A stretch of 39,498 bases of DNA from assembly GCA_944382895.1 (NCBI GenBank), contig CALWNV010000010.1:1-39498 (forward strand). Direction: 5' to 3'. Positions 16,269-24,600 of this stretch are shown piece by piece. Both the position numbers and the translations under genes were made by a program. The notes under the pieces were generated by a model. That model ran no database searches. It was not told the DNA's origin and worked only from the letters and a program-made list of their open reading frames with translations. Position 1 is the stretch's first letter, and every line of letters starts with the position of its first letter. Origin of the DNA: an uncultured Clostridia bacterium. Lineage in GTDB: Bacteria > Bacillota > Clostridia > Oscillospirales > UBA644.

Positions 16269-18313
16269 AAAAAGGAATTTATTACTCTCTTGCGGTGAAC
16301 GGAATAAAGAAAAACAAAAAACTTTATTTCCCATATATATTGACATGCACCGGAACTGTAATGATGTGTTATATAATTTCTTTTCTCAGTATTACGCCTG
16401 TTTTTTCAAATATAAGAGGCGGAGATACCACGCAGCGGTTTCTAAGTATGGGCGTCGGTGTCATGATTGTGTTTTCACTTATTTTCTTATTTTATACAAA
16501 TTCTTTTTTAATACGAAGACGAAAAAAAGAATTCGGGCTTTATAATATTTTAGGTGTAGGCAAAAAAAATCTTGCGTTTGTTTTATTTTTAGAAATGCTT
16601 ATAATTGCCGGAATAAGTATTTTTACCGGATTGTTTTTCGGTATATTATTTTCAAAATTTGCAGAACTTTGTATGGTAAAAATTTTGAGTGGAACAGCGA
16701 CATTTACTTTTATTATTGAATTTCAATCTATCATCCAAACGATTCTTTTATTTATTGCCATTTTTATATTGATATATCTGAATATTCTACGACAGATACA
16801 CTTAACTAACCCAATACAACTTCTTAATAGTGAGAATTTAGGAGAAAAACCACCTAAAGCAAACTGGCTTCTCGCTGTTTTGGGGGTTGGTATTCTTGGT
16901 ATTGCATATTATATAGCAGTAACTATTAAAGACCCTGTTACAGCCATAACTGCATTCTTTTTCGCCGTTATAATGGTTGTTATCGCAACCTATCTGATTT
17001 TTATTGCAGGCTCAGTTACATTATGCAGAATCTTGCAAAAAAACAAACATTATTATTATAAAACAAATCATTTTGTATCGGTTTCCTCAATGCTCTACCG
17101 TATGAAACGAAATGGGGCGGGGCTTGCGTCAATTTGTATTTTATGCACAATGGTTCTTGTTATGGTTTCTTCGACAGTATGTCTATATATAGGCAAGGAA
17201 GACAACCTACGTAATCGTTATCCGCGTGATATCAGTATTGACGCAGTTGTTGGTAATATAGATATGCTTAACGGCAGAGAAACTGAAAAAACCATAAAAA
17301 TTGCAGAAAATGTCATATTATCTCATAAGACGAAAATGAAGAATATTATTCAGTTCCGCGCTGCGTCATTTGGAGGAGTCCTCCATAATGAAATGATTCT
17401 TTTTGATAATTCTGTTTATGAAAACCGTTTTGACAATATTTCTGATATATGCCAGATTTTTATAATACCTGTTTCTGATTATAATACACTTATGAAAAAA
17501 AATGAAGTTTTGGAAGAAGGGGAGGTGTTAGTCAATATTACAAAAGAAATAAATTATAATAAAAAAAATATTCAAATAGGAGATAGTCGACCTCTTTCTG
17601 TAAAAAAGTATGTAAATGATTTTGCGTATATCGGAGGGAATTCAATGCAGGTATTTCCGACCATTTATCTTTTTGTTCCGGATTTTGAAGCGGTTGTGAC
17701 TCCTCTGGGAAAATATACATTAGGTGACGATGGTCAACAACTCATAAGTCTACATTGGTATTATGCTTTTGATTTAATATGTGACAACGAAGCACAGATA
17801 GGAATACAAGAAGATTTAAGAAATCAAATCTCTGTTATGGAAGAACAATTGACTGAGGAAAACTCTTCTTTTCATGCAATAACAGAGGGCATAGCAAGCG
17901 AACGCTCATCTTTTTACGGACTTTCGGGCGGATTGTTTTTTTTGGGTATACTTCTCGGTATAGTTTTTATATTTGCGGCAGTACTGATTATTTACTATAA
18001 ACAGATATCTGAGGGATATGAAGACAGGTCACGCTTTGATATCATGCAAAAAGTAGGTATAACGAAGCGCGAAATAAAAAAGAGTATCAATTCGCAAATT
18101 TTAACAGTTTTCTTTCTTCCTTTATTTACAGCCGGTGTTCATCTCGCATTTGCATTTCCTCTTATTCGTAAGCTACTTATGATATTTGGTCTTACCAATC
18201 TCTCTCTTTTAGTTATCACAACAATAATTTGCTATTTGATATTCACTCTATTTTATATTATTATTTATCGAGTTACATCACGTTCATATTTTACTATCGT
18301 AAGTGGTGATTAG
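16265..18313 (+). CDS. BceB-like ABC transporter permease
   Basis: A 682-residue membrane protein with the BceB layout: about ten hydrophobic segments, FtsX-like regions near the N-terminus (residues 15-180) and C-terminus (about 555-675), and a large hydrophilic domain (about 310-545) between helices 7 and 8 that would lie outside the cell. That domain is the known drug-sensing and specificity part of the family. It is coupled to the ATPase by a 4-nt overlap. The pairing with the upstream kinase marks a complete sensing-and-detoxification module; the drug cannot be read from sequence. Confidence 0.9.
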   Translation: MKKGIYYSLAVNGIKKNKKLYFPYILTCTGTVMMCYIISFLSITPVFSNIRGGDTTQRFLSMGVGVMIVFSLIFLFYTNSFLIRRRKKEFGLYNILGVGKKNLAFVLFLEMLIIAGISIFTGLFFGILFSKFAELCMVKILSGTATFTFIIEFQSIIQTILLFIAIFILIYLNILRQIHLTNPIQLLNSENLGEKPPKANWLLAVLGVGILGIAYYIAVTIKDPVTAITAFFFAVIMVVIATYLIFIAGSVTLCRILQKNKHYYYKTNHFVSVSSMLYRMKRNGAGLASICILCTMVLVMVSSTVCLYIGKEDNLRNRYPRDISIDAVVGNIDMLNGRETEKTIKIAENVILSHKTKMKNIIQFRAASFGGVLHNEMILFDNSVYENRFDNISDICQIFIIPVSDYNTLMKKNEVLEEGEVLVNITKEINYNKKNIQIGDSRPLSVKKYVNDFAYIGGNSMQVFPTIYLFVPDFEAVVTPLGKYTLGDDGQQLISLHWYYAFDLICDNEAQIGIQEDLRNQISVMEEQLTEENSSFHAITEGIASERSSFYGLSGGLFFLGILLGIVFIFAAVLIIYYKQISEGYEDRSRFDIMQKVGITKREIKKSINSQILTVFFLPLFTAGVHLAFAFPLIRKLLMIFGLTNLSLLVITTIICYLIFTLFYIIIYRVTSRSYFTIVSGD

Positions 18314-18344
18314 AGCGAAATATATAAAAATATACATGAAAGGT

Positions 18345-18376
18345 ATGATAATGCTTAAAAATGATAATGAGAAAAT
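18345..18376 (+). repeat. 16-bp imperfect tandem duplication at a gene start
   Basis: ATGATAATGNNNAAAA occurs twice in tandem, at 18345 and 18361. The ribosome binding site (GAAAGG, 18339-18344) sits before the first copy. The transglycosylase frame opens only from the second copy, and the first copy reads out of frame to a TAA at 18381. Confidence 0.7.
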
Positions 18377-19080
18377 TATTTAAAATAATTCTGCTTTTTG
18401 TTTTTTCTGCATTAGTTATAATTCTCATCGCCGGTCTGTGGTTTGGGATAAAAGGATATTATATGTATAAAAATGCCGTAAATGAAACTCCCATAAATGA
18501 GAAAGTTGAATCAATAAGGAATTCAAATAATTTTATAAAATATGAAGAACTTCCTCAAATATATATTGACGCAGTTGTTTCTGCTGAAGACAAACGTTTC
18601 TGGAATCACTGTGGGATAGATATACTTGCGATTTGCCGAGCAGCGTGGAATGACTTAAAAAGTTTTTCATTTGTAGAAGGAGGAAGTACAATCACCCAAC
18701 AATTTATGAAAAATGAATATTTTACACAAGACAAAAATTTTGAACGGAAATTTGCAGAAATTTTTGCAGCATTAAACATAGAAAAAATATTAAATAAAAA
18801 AGAAATATTTGAATTATACGTTAATACAATTTATTTTGGTAACGGATATTATGGAATCTACGAAGCTTCACAGGGATATTACGGTAAAGAACCTTCAGAA
18901 TTAAATGATTATGAAGCTATTATGCTTGCGGGGGTTCCTAACGCACCCTCATTTTACTCTTCAGAAATCGGCGCAAAATAATATGCAATAACCAGAATGA
19001 AAAATGTTTTAGCAACCATGGTGGAAAATAATTTTATTTCATCCTAAGACAGCAAGAGAATATATCTTTCCGGTAATTAG
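18361..19080 (+). pseudogene. Monofunctional GT51 peptidoglycan transglycosylase, truncated and start-disrupted
   Basis: GT51 enzymes polymerise lipid II into glycan strands. The open part (18361-18981, 206 residues) has an N-terminal membrane anchor (about residues 8-30), the catalytic Glu motif SAEDKRFW, GGSTITQQ and the NTIYFGNGYYGI region, so most of the domain is present. A TAA at 18979 interrupts it. The same frame continues with YAITRMKNVLATMVENNFIS, a recognisable family tail, then meets TAA at 19045 and TAG at 19078. A 16-bp tandem duplication also separates the ribosome binding site from the usable ATG. It lies 47 nt after bceB, where a cell-wall enzyme would fit the resistance module. 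It may be partly functional or decaying. Confidence 0.7.
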
Positions 19081-19087
19081 TAAAACT

Positions 19088-19138
19088 CACAGCCCCTTCT
19101 GATTCACACTTATCAATGTGATATCAGAAGGGGCTGTG
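19088..19138. repeat. Long perfect hairpin between convergent genes
   Basis: A 16-bp perfect outer stem (19088-19103 with 19123-19138) plus an inner TCACA/TGTGA pairing. T runs are weak on both sides. It separates the transglycosylase from the convergent deoR gene and may act as a bidirectional terminator. Confidence 0.65.
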
Positions 19139-19203
19139 GTCAATATCAAATATGTTGTTTTATGAGAAGGGGAGGGGAAAAGAAAATATTGATTTAACGG
19201 ATA

Positions 19204-19986
19204 TCAGCACTTTATGATTTTAATACCCTGGTCAGATAGTTTTAGAATCTCCTCTGTATCCAGTTCAGAATCTGTTATAATATCTGTAAAAACATCAGTT
19301 CCGCAAACACGGATAAAAGCTTTTTGACCGATTTTCTGCAATGGAGCCAAAAGAATTTTTCTGTCTGAATTATGTATAACCGCACGCTGAAAGACAGCAG
19401 TTTCTTCGGTTCCGGCTGAAACTCCGAACTCATAAGAAATTCCGTTGCAGGTTATAAAAGCTTTATCAAACGACATATGGCTCACAAATTCCACAGCCAT
19501 ATTATCGACAATCGATGTAGAACTGTTCATCCTCATTTTTCCACCTGTAATATATACAGACAAATTATCATGATTCTTTAACTCATCGGCAAGGGTGGCC
19601 GAATTAACTACAACAGTATATTCAAAGCTGCGAGGCAAATAGTTCAGCATCAAAAAACCGATTGAACTGTTTGTAAGATAGATAACATCATCTTTTTCTA
19701 TATATCCTGCAGCTGTTTCCGCTATTTTTGTATAATTTTGATATACTTCAAGATTCTCTACAGTAGTTTTTATTGTTCGTTTCTTATTAGGATAAATATC
19801 AAAATTCTGAATGGGAACAGCTCCTCCGTGGGTTCTTTTAAGCATATTTTTTTGTTCAAGGATACGAAGGTCTCGTCGCGCACTGTCGGAGGAAATATCA
19901 AACTCTGTCTGAATTTCCTCAACAGAAATCCTTCCGCGCTTTTTTAATTTTTCCAATATTTGCCGATGCCGCTCTTCTATGAACAT
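19204..19986 (-). CDS. DeoR-family transcriptional regulator
   Basis: A 260-residue repressor. The N-terminal DeoR helix-turn-helix is clear (RHRQILEKL, then ISSDSARRDLRIL and the RTHGGA hinge at about residues 4-57). The C-terminal part is the DeoR effector domain of the isomerase-like fold that senses phosphorylated sugars. Directly before its start lie two 20-bp direct repeats overlapping a TATAAT element, consistent with autorepression. No sugar operon is adjacent, so its other targets lie elsewhere or it acts alone. Confidence 0.9.
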   Translation of the reverse strand: MFIEERHRQILEKLKKRGRISVEEIQTEFDISSDSARRDLRILEQKNMLKRTHGGAVPIQNFDIYPNKKRTIKTTVENLEVYQNYTKIAETAAGYIEKDDVIYLTNSSIGFLMLNYLPRSFEYTVVVNSATLADELKNHDNLSVYITGGKMRMNSSTSIVDNMAVEFVSHMSFDKAFITCNGISYEFGVSAGTEETAVFQRAVIHNSDRKILLAPLQKIGQKAFIRVCGTDVFTDIITDSELDTEEILKLSDQGIKIIKC

Positions 19987-20000
19987 AATTTAATATCTCC

Positions 20001-20040
20001 GTTCATGTTTGTTCATATTATATCATGTTTATTCATATTT
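20001..20040 (-). promoter_or_regulatory. Tandem 20-bp operator repeats before deoR
   Basis: 20001-20020 and 20021-20040 match at 16 of 20 positions and share TCATGTTT and TTCATA. The 20-bp period places both on one DNA face. On the minus strand a TATAAT spans the junction of the two repeats, so binding should block transcription. Confidence 0.6.
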
Positions 20041-20055
20041 TAGAAAGCAAAACAA

Positions 20056-21021
20056 CTATTTTTTAAGATTTAATGGATTATTTTCCATAGCATTTTCAAT
20101 TTGAGAATCCGATAAATGGGTATATATTTGTGTTGTCCCTAAATTTGAATGACCTAAAATCTCCTGTAACACACGAACATCGACTCCGTTTTGATACATA
20201 AGCGTTGCTGCCGTATGTCTTAATTTATGTGTTGAAAATTTTTCAGTATCAAGATTGCTTTTTCTTAAACATGACTCAACGATTGTCTGAACCATTCTGT
20301 TCGAAATACGTGTACCGTTTCTGCTGATAAAGAGCGCGTTTTCATGACCTGGCTTAACAGTGATAGAACCTCTTATTGCCAGATACTTTCTGAGCGCGTC
20401 AATACAACTTTCATTCAGATATATATTACGTTCTTTATTTCCTTTTCCCAAAACACGCAAAGTTCTGCCGTTGATATTGGAAATGTTAATTCCCACAAGC
20501 TCTGAAAGACGCAATCCGCAATTCAAGAATAATGTGAGAATCAAAAAATTTCTTTCAGAATTCTTGCCTTCGTCAACGCTTGCCAACAATTTCAAAGCCT
20601 CGTCAACAGAAAGATGCACAGGTAAACTTTTTTTCATTTTAGGTGAATCAAGATATTGTGTCGGATTATTAGTTATAAGCCCTTGCTTTGCGAGATATCT
20701 GAAAAAAGATTTCAAGCTGGATATTTTTCGCATCCGTGCACGTACGTTATTATGTCGTTCATCGGTCACATAGTTCAAGAAAACATATATATCTGAAAGA
20801 GTCATCTGAGACAAATGCTGTACGGTGACAGTTGAAGCGTCTATCTCAGAAAAATTTAAATCATCAGGTACAATATGTTTATATTCTGCAATAAATCTGA
20901 AAAACATTTTTAAGTCAAGATAATATTCGTCAACAGTTTTTTTTGAAAGACCCTTTATATTTTTTAAATAATATAAATATTCCTGAGCAAACATCGGTAT
21001 AAATAAAAATGAATTTTGCAT
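20056..21021 (-). CDS. Tyrosine recombinase, XerC/XerD-like
   Basis: A 321-residue site-specific recombinase with an N-terminal SAM-like core-binding domain (about residues 8-112) and a complete catalytic domain: R171 (NCGLRLSE), K194 (GKGNKER), H265 and R268 (HKLRHT), H291 (LGHSNL) and nucleophile Y300 (IYTH). ATG 21021 is chosen because GAAAGGA lies about 9 nt upstream. Length and lack of extra domains fit Xer-type dimer-resolution enzymes or small integrases. No excisionase, dif-like site or phage genes are visible nearby. A perfect palindrome at 21125-21154 lies upstream. Confidence 0.9.
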   Translation of the reverse strand: MQNSFLFIPMFAQEYLYYLKNIKGLSKKTVDEYYLDLKMFFRFIAEYKHIVPDDLNFSEIDASTVTVQHLSQMTLSDIYVFLNYVTDERHNNVRARMRKISSLKSFFRYLAKQGLITNNPTQYLDSPKMKKSLPVHLSVDEALKLLASVDEGKNSERNFLILTLFLNCGLRLSELVGINISNINGRTLRVLGKGNKERNIYLNESCIDALRKYLAIRGSITVKPGHENALFISRNGTRISNRMVQTIVESCLRKSNLDTEKFSTHKLRHTAATLMYQNGVDVRVLQEILGHSNLGTTQIYTHLSDSQIENAMENNPLNLKK

Positions 21022-21124
21022 ATAAATTATTCCTTTCAATCCCGATAAACAGATATGATGAAATAGTATTTAATCTATATAAATTATTACATTGAGGACT
21101 CCCCTCGACATTTCGCCTCCCCTT

Positions 21125-21154
21125 AATTGCACAAAATATTCATTTTGTGCAATT
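21125..21154. repeat. Perfect palindrome upstream of the recombinase
   Basis: 13-bp arms (21125-21137 and 21142-21154) with a 4-nt spacer. It lies between the 3' end of tatD and the recombinase start. It could be a terminator for tatD on the minus strand or a binding site for the recombinase or a regulator. Confidence 0.55.
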
Positions 21155-21240
21155 AGATATATTAATTATAACATATACTTCCCCGGTTGTCAAGAAAATT
21201 TTTTCTCTCAGAATATAAAATTTACAGCATTTGATTAGAA

Positions 21241-21976
21241 TTATTTTATATTAAAGAACCGTATAGCGTTTTCTTGTGTCATTTTTTCTATTTCGTCAAA
21301 GGTCATATTTTTAATTTGCGCGAGTTTTTCGCAGACGTAACGTACATTGCCGGGTTCGTTACGTGTTCCTCTGAATGGTTCCGGCGACATATACGGACAA
21401 TCGGTTTCAATAAATATTTTATTAATATCGATCGCTTTTGCAACTTCAACGGCTTTTTTTGCATTTTTGAATGTCAAAACGCCGGTAAATGAAATATACC
21501 ATCCCATTGAAACAAGTTCTTCAGCCATTTCAACAGATCCGCTGTAACAATGAAAAACCCCTTTGACTTTATTGTATTTTTTTATTATCGCAAGACAGTC
21601 TCCATGAGCGTCTCTATCATGTATTATTACCGGAACAGAAAGTTTTTCCGCCAACTGCATTTGTTTTTCAAACCAATATTTTTGAATATTCCAGTCCTAT
21701 TTCGCCTATCGCGACACATTTATCCTCATTTATCAATATTTTTTCAATTTCGCAAATATCATTATCTGACATATTTTTTGTTTCATGAGGGTGAACACCA
21801 GCAGCGCAATAAACAAACCCATACTTTCTTGCAATAGAAAGCCCCAAATATGAGCTTTTCAAATCAGAGGACGCATTCAGAACATACATTACTCCCCTTT
21901 TATATAAACCTTCTATAATTTTATTTCTATCCGGTTCAAAACTCGAATCATCTAAATGCACATGGGTATCGAACAT
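21241..21976 (-). pseudogene. tatD: TatD-family metal-dependent hydrolase, broken by deletion plus frameshift
   Basis: TatD enzymes are two-metal TIM-barrel nucleases/hydrolases. The gene is in two pieces. The 5' piece starts at ATG 21976 (FDTHVHLD metal motif, AAGVHPHE, AIGEIGLEY) and runs out of frame to a TGA at 21668-21670. The 3' piece, in another frame, resumes around 21680 with QKYWFEKQMQLAEK and carries VIIHDRDAHGD, FHCYSG and ETDCPYMSP, ending at 21241. Family members have roughly 10 more residues between GLEY and the QK..F..Q helix, so a deletion not divisible by three removed about 30 nt and shifted the frame. All metal ligands survive on the two pieces, so the lesion looks recent. 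Confidence 0.85.
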
Positions 21977-22116
21977 TGTTTTATCTTCCCTCATCTCATA
22001 AAAAAACATAAACACACCTGAATATATTATATCAGAAAATAAAACTCATTTCAATACTTGATTTTTTTCTTTTTTTATGTTAAGATATATAAAAAATCAG
22101 AGGGATGGATTATTTT

Positions 22117-22386
22117 ATGAAACCGACATACGAAGAACTAGATACCTGGATTGCGAAAAAAGGACGCTGGACAGCGTTTACTCTTTTACAATGCGGAGCT
22201 TATCTCAAGAAAGGTCAAATTAAACTTTTTCGTCAATTTGCCGGACAAGGCCTCGACCCTGAAGTCCTTAATAATAAATATGAAAAAATAGTTTATTTTA
22301 CGGATGATTTAAAAGCTTTTATTCGGGATGAAATATCAAAAGAGGATCTTATCAAAAAAATCGAAGAAGAAATTTCAAAAATGTAA
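22117..22386 (+). CDS. Hypothetical protein, 89 residues
   Basis: The start ATG 22117 has GAGGG about 12 nt upstream; an ATG at 22105 overlaps that site. The product is charged and apparently soluble, with an aromatic middle (GRWTAFTLLQ), a conserved-looking VYFTDDLKAFI segment and a Lys/Glu-rich helical C-terminus. There is no signal peptide or membrane helix and no family I can name. A good terminator follows 10 nt after the stop, supporting a real gene. It diverges from tatD. Confidence 0.6.
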   Translation: MKPTYEELDTWIAKKGRWTAFTLLQCGAYLKKGQIKLFRQFAGQGLDPEVLNNKYEKIVYFTDDLKAFIRDEISKEDLIKKIEEEISKM

Positions 22387-22396
22387 CCGACCCTGG

Positions 22397-22421
22397 CTCT
22401 TTATAGGAAAGAGTTTTTTTA
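22397..22421 (+). terminator. Terminator after the 89-residue gene
   Basis: CTCTTT/AAAGAG stem (22397-22402 with 22408-22413) followed by seven Ts. Confidence 0.7.
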
Positions 22422-22523
22422 ATAAAAAATCGTAATAAAAAAAACTCTATACTTTTTTATTGTTAGTTTACTACAATTCTAATTTGGAACTTTATTTATT
22501 ATATAAATAATTTTTACATAACA

Positions 22524-22560
22524 AAAACCGGACGATAGCTTTTCTGTATCGTCCGGTTTT
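22524..22560. terminator. Terminator of the cohesin/dockerin gene (bidirectional)
   Basis: A perfect 14-nt stem (22524-22537 with 22547-22560) with A and T tracts on either side. It lies 23 nt beyond the 3' end of the minus-strand gene. Confidence 0.8.
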
Positions 22561-22582
22561 ATTATATTATATCTATCAGAAA

Positions 22583-24247
22583 TTAAAATTCAGAAATCTT
22601 ACCTGCGACATATCTGAATATCTGCATAGCATCCGCTATTGCCAACTTACCGTCATTACCTATAACGTCACCGGCTTCAATAGCTGTATCATCAAGAGAT
22701 TCTTTACCCGCAACGTATTTGAACGCAAGAAACGCGTCGGAAATATTGATCTTAGTATCGTTGTTGATATCGCCTTTGAGTACCGTAACAAGTTTAGTAT
22801 CAACTTTAACACTGATAAGAGCAGGCTCTTCAGCTGTATCGGCTACTTCAGTAGCTGTAAGGACTAAAGCTGGGAACTCGCCCTCGATCTCTTTAAGAAC
22901 TTTGAATTTAACCTTCATGATCTGACAAGGAGCTTTGATGCCTTCAAGATTTACACCTACCAGTCTAATTCCTTTGCCTTCATAATCAGTATTTACAGTT
23001 ATTGCTTCTTTTCCGTCCTGTTCGTATCCTTCAAATCCGACAGATGCGAGGATATCATCTTCAGTAGAAACAAGCTCAAGAGCTTCTTTATCATAAGTAA
23101 GATCAAGTATCATACCGCCGATATCGACTTTAGATGTGTCAAGAGTCACAGTCGCGGTAATTTCTTTACCAACCTCAGCAACATTGGAAGCAAGAGTTAT
23201 AGTTGCATCAGGAGCCATAGGACCAAGCTCATAAGTTCTGTATGAATCAGGATAATCTACATCCTGCCATTCATAAAAACCACAGTTTGCCATACAAGCA
23301 ACTATATGCTGATTATCACGAATTTCATCGCCAACAGGGTTTTGTGGCCCGTCATATAAATAGTCTACTAAAGCTATACCCATACCAAACTGCGTCCCGA
23401 CAGCTGTATCAGGACTGTTTACGAGGAACATTTCCTCATCACCGTCTCCGCCCATATAGCTCATACCGAAGAAAGAAATAAATCCTTCAATCATATATCC
23501 GTTCTGGGTAGCTTCCATATAAGCATTGTTGAGTGCTTGAGAATATCCGGGATCTTCAGGATCCCCTTCGGGAAGAGGATAAGCCGGATCAAATGTAAAG
23601 TCAGGGGTAGAAGCGATTTCAGCAAAATCTTTATAAACTCCGGCACTGGTCACTTCACCGCCTTGATATGACCAAAACTCCCACCAAAATCCGGAACCAG
23701 AAGGAACAGTGCCTACACCAGGACCGCCCGGAGAAACCGGTACAAATGTATAGCAGTAGCTGCTCTCATGTGGGTTAGAGGATTTAAAGTTGCCGGGATC
23801 AAGAAAAACCTGAACACAGTCTGTTGCCGCGGCTTCAGGGCTACCTCCGCCATAGCCTACATACCATGGTCTTGTGGTGTCAACAACTTCGAACAGATAA
23901 TAAATACCTGCCTCTGTGTCTTCCTGAGGATACCAATCGCCATATTCATCCGTAGGTCCGATATACCATACCATCGAAATTTTTACGGACGCTGTAGGCA
24001 TTTCATCCGCAAGAGAACCAGATCCAACAACTTCTGAATATTTAATTTTTGCGGACTCATAATCAAGAGTTTCTGTATACGCGCCGTCCCACTCACCGGG
24101 AGTAATAACTCCATCAAGAGTCGGATGCACTTTTACCTGGGGAATGACTGTAACATCTTCCGCGCTTGTTGTGAGAGCAAAAGCAGACGCAAACGAAGCT
24201 AAAAGCGCGAGAGCTAAAACAGTTGCCAAGAGTTTTTTTACTTTCAT
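22583..24247 (-). CDS. Secreted CBM9-like / cohesin / dockerin protein
   Basis: A 554-residue exported protein. The signal peptide (basic KVKK, hydrophobic core, probable cleavage after TTSA near residue 29) is followed by a CBM9-like domain (TLDGVITPGEW near the start, later VQVFLDPG; about residues 38-345), a cohesin-like beta-sandwich (about 350-480: VGKEITATVTL, GGMILDLTYDKEALEL) and a C-terminal type I-like dockerin (about 492-550). The first dockerin repeat, GDINNDTKINISDA, is good. The second has an inserted residue in its calcium loop. Its role could be carbohydrate binding and surface-complex assembly. Ribosome binding site AGGAGG and a perfect promoter point to strong expression. 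Confidence 0.82.
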   Translation of the reverse strand: MKVKKLLATVLALALLASFASAFALTTSAEDVTVIPQVKVHPTLDGVITPGEWDGAYTETLDYESAKIKYSEVVGSGSLADEMPTASVKISMVWYIGPTDEYGDWYPQEDTEAGIYYLFEVVDTTRPWYVGYGGGSPEAAATDCVQVFLDPGNFKSSNPHESSYCYTFVPVSPGGPGVGTVPSGSGFWWEFWSYQGGEVTSAGVYKDFAEIASTPDFTFDPAYPLPEGDPEDPGYSQALNNAYMEATQNGYMIEGFISFFGMSYMGGDGDEEMFLVNSPDTAVGTQFGMGIALVDYLYDGPQNPVGDEIRDNQHIVACMANCGFYEWQDVDYPDSYRTYELGPMAPDATITLASNVAEVGKEITATVTLDTSKVDIGGMILDLTYDKEALELVSTEDDILASVGFEGYEQDGKEAITVNTDYEGKGIRLVGVNLEGIKAPCQIMKVKFKVLKEIEGEFPALVLTATEVADTAEEPALISVKVDTKLVTVLKGDINNDTKINISDAFLAFKYVAGKESLDDTAIEAGDVIGNDGKLAIADAMQIFRYVAGKISEF

Positions 24248-24293
24248 TTCTTTTTCCTCCTATTTTTTTTGCATAAACCCTATGCTTGTAAAC

Positions 24294-24322
24294 ATTATAC
24301 AATGATTATCAACATTTGTCAA
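24294..24322 (-). promoter_or_regulatory. Perfect-consensus promoter of the cohesin/dockerin gene
   Basis: On the minus strand, TTGACA (24317-24322), exactly 17 bp, TATAAT (24294-24299). This is the strongest promoter match in the window. Confidence 0.8.
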
Positions 24323-24533
24323 GTATTCATTTGTGTTAAATAGCGAAAAACAATATGAACTTTTACCAAACAAAAAGCATATTTAAGATAATTTTTCTTA
24401 TTTCTGGAAATACGTTCTTATTATGGTATTTTTAATGCATAACTTATTGAATGATAATTACACATAATATAATATTTGGTAGATGACATTTATTGGTTTT
24501 TATTGACTTTTATTAAAAAAAACAAATAGACTA

Positions 24534-24570
24534 TTGACATCAATTGTCACATATGTTACAATTGTAACAG
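24534..24570 (+). promoter_or_regulatory. tetR operon promoter with two overlapping palindromes
   Basis: TTGACA (24534-24539), 17 bp, TACAAT (24557-24562). A perfect 16-bp palindrome TGTTACAATTGTAACA (24554-24569) covers the -10. A second, TGACA-N5-TGTCA (24535-24549), covers the -35. CAATTGTNACA recurs 19 bp apart. This looks like a double operator for the TetR protein encoded next. Confidence 0.75.
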
Positions 24571-24600
24571 TGTTTGAGATTAATTATCGGAGGAGTTTCT

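Larger units (their letters stand above)
24248..24600. other. Divergent intergenic region
   Basis: It holds the two promoters listed separately, one at each end, plus the TetR operators. The AT-rich middle (about 24325-24530) shows nothing I recognise. Confidence 0.6.

Noticed and set aside
18979-19047. Possible recoding or stop read-through in the transglycosylase
   Set aside because: Both in-frame stops are TAA, which is not a selenocysteine or pyrrolysine codon, and no recoding hairpin sits directly after the first. Simple nonsense mutation is more likely.
21125-21154. dif-like Xer recombination site
   Set aside because: The palindrome has 13-bp arms with a 4-nt spacer. Xer/dif sites have about 11-bp arms with a 6-bp centre and a different conserved sequence.
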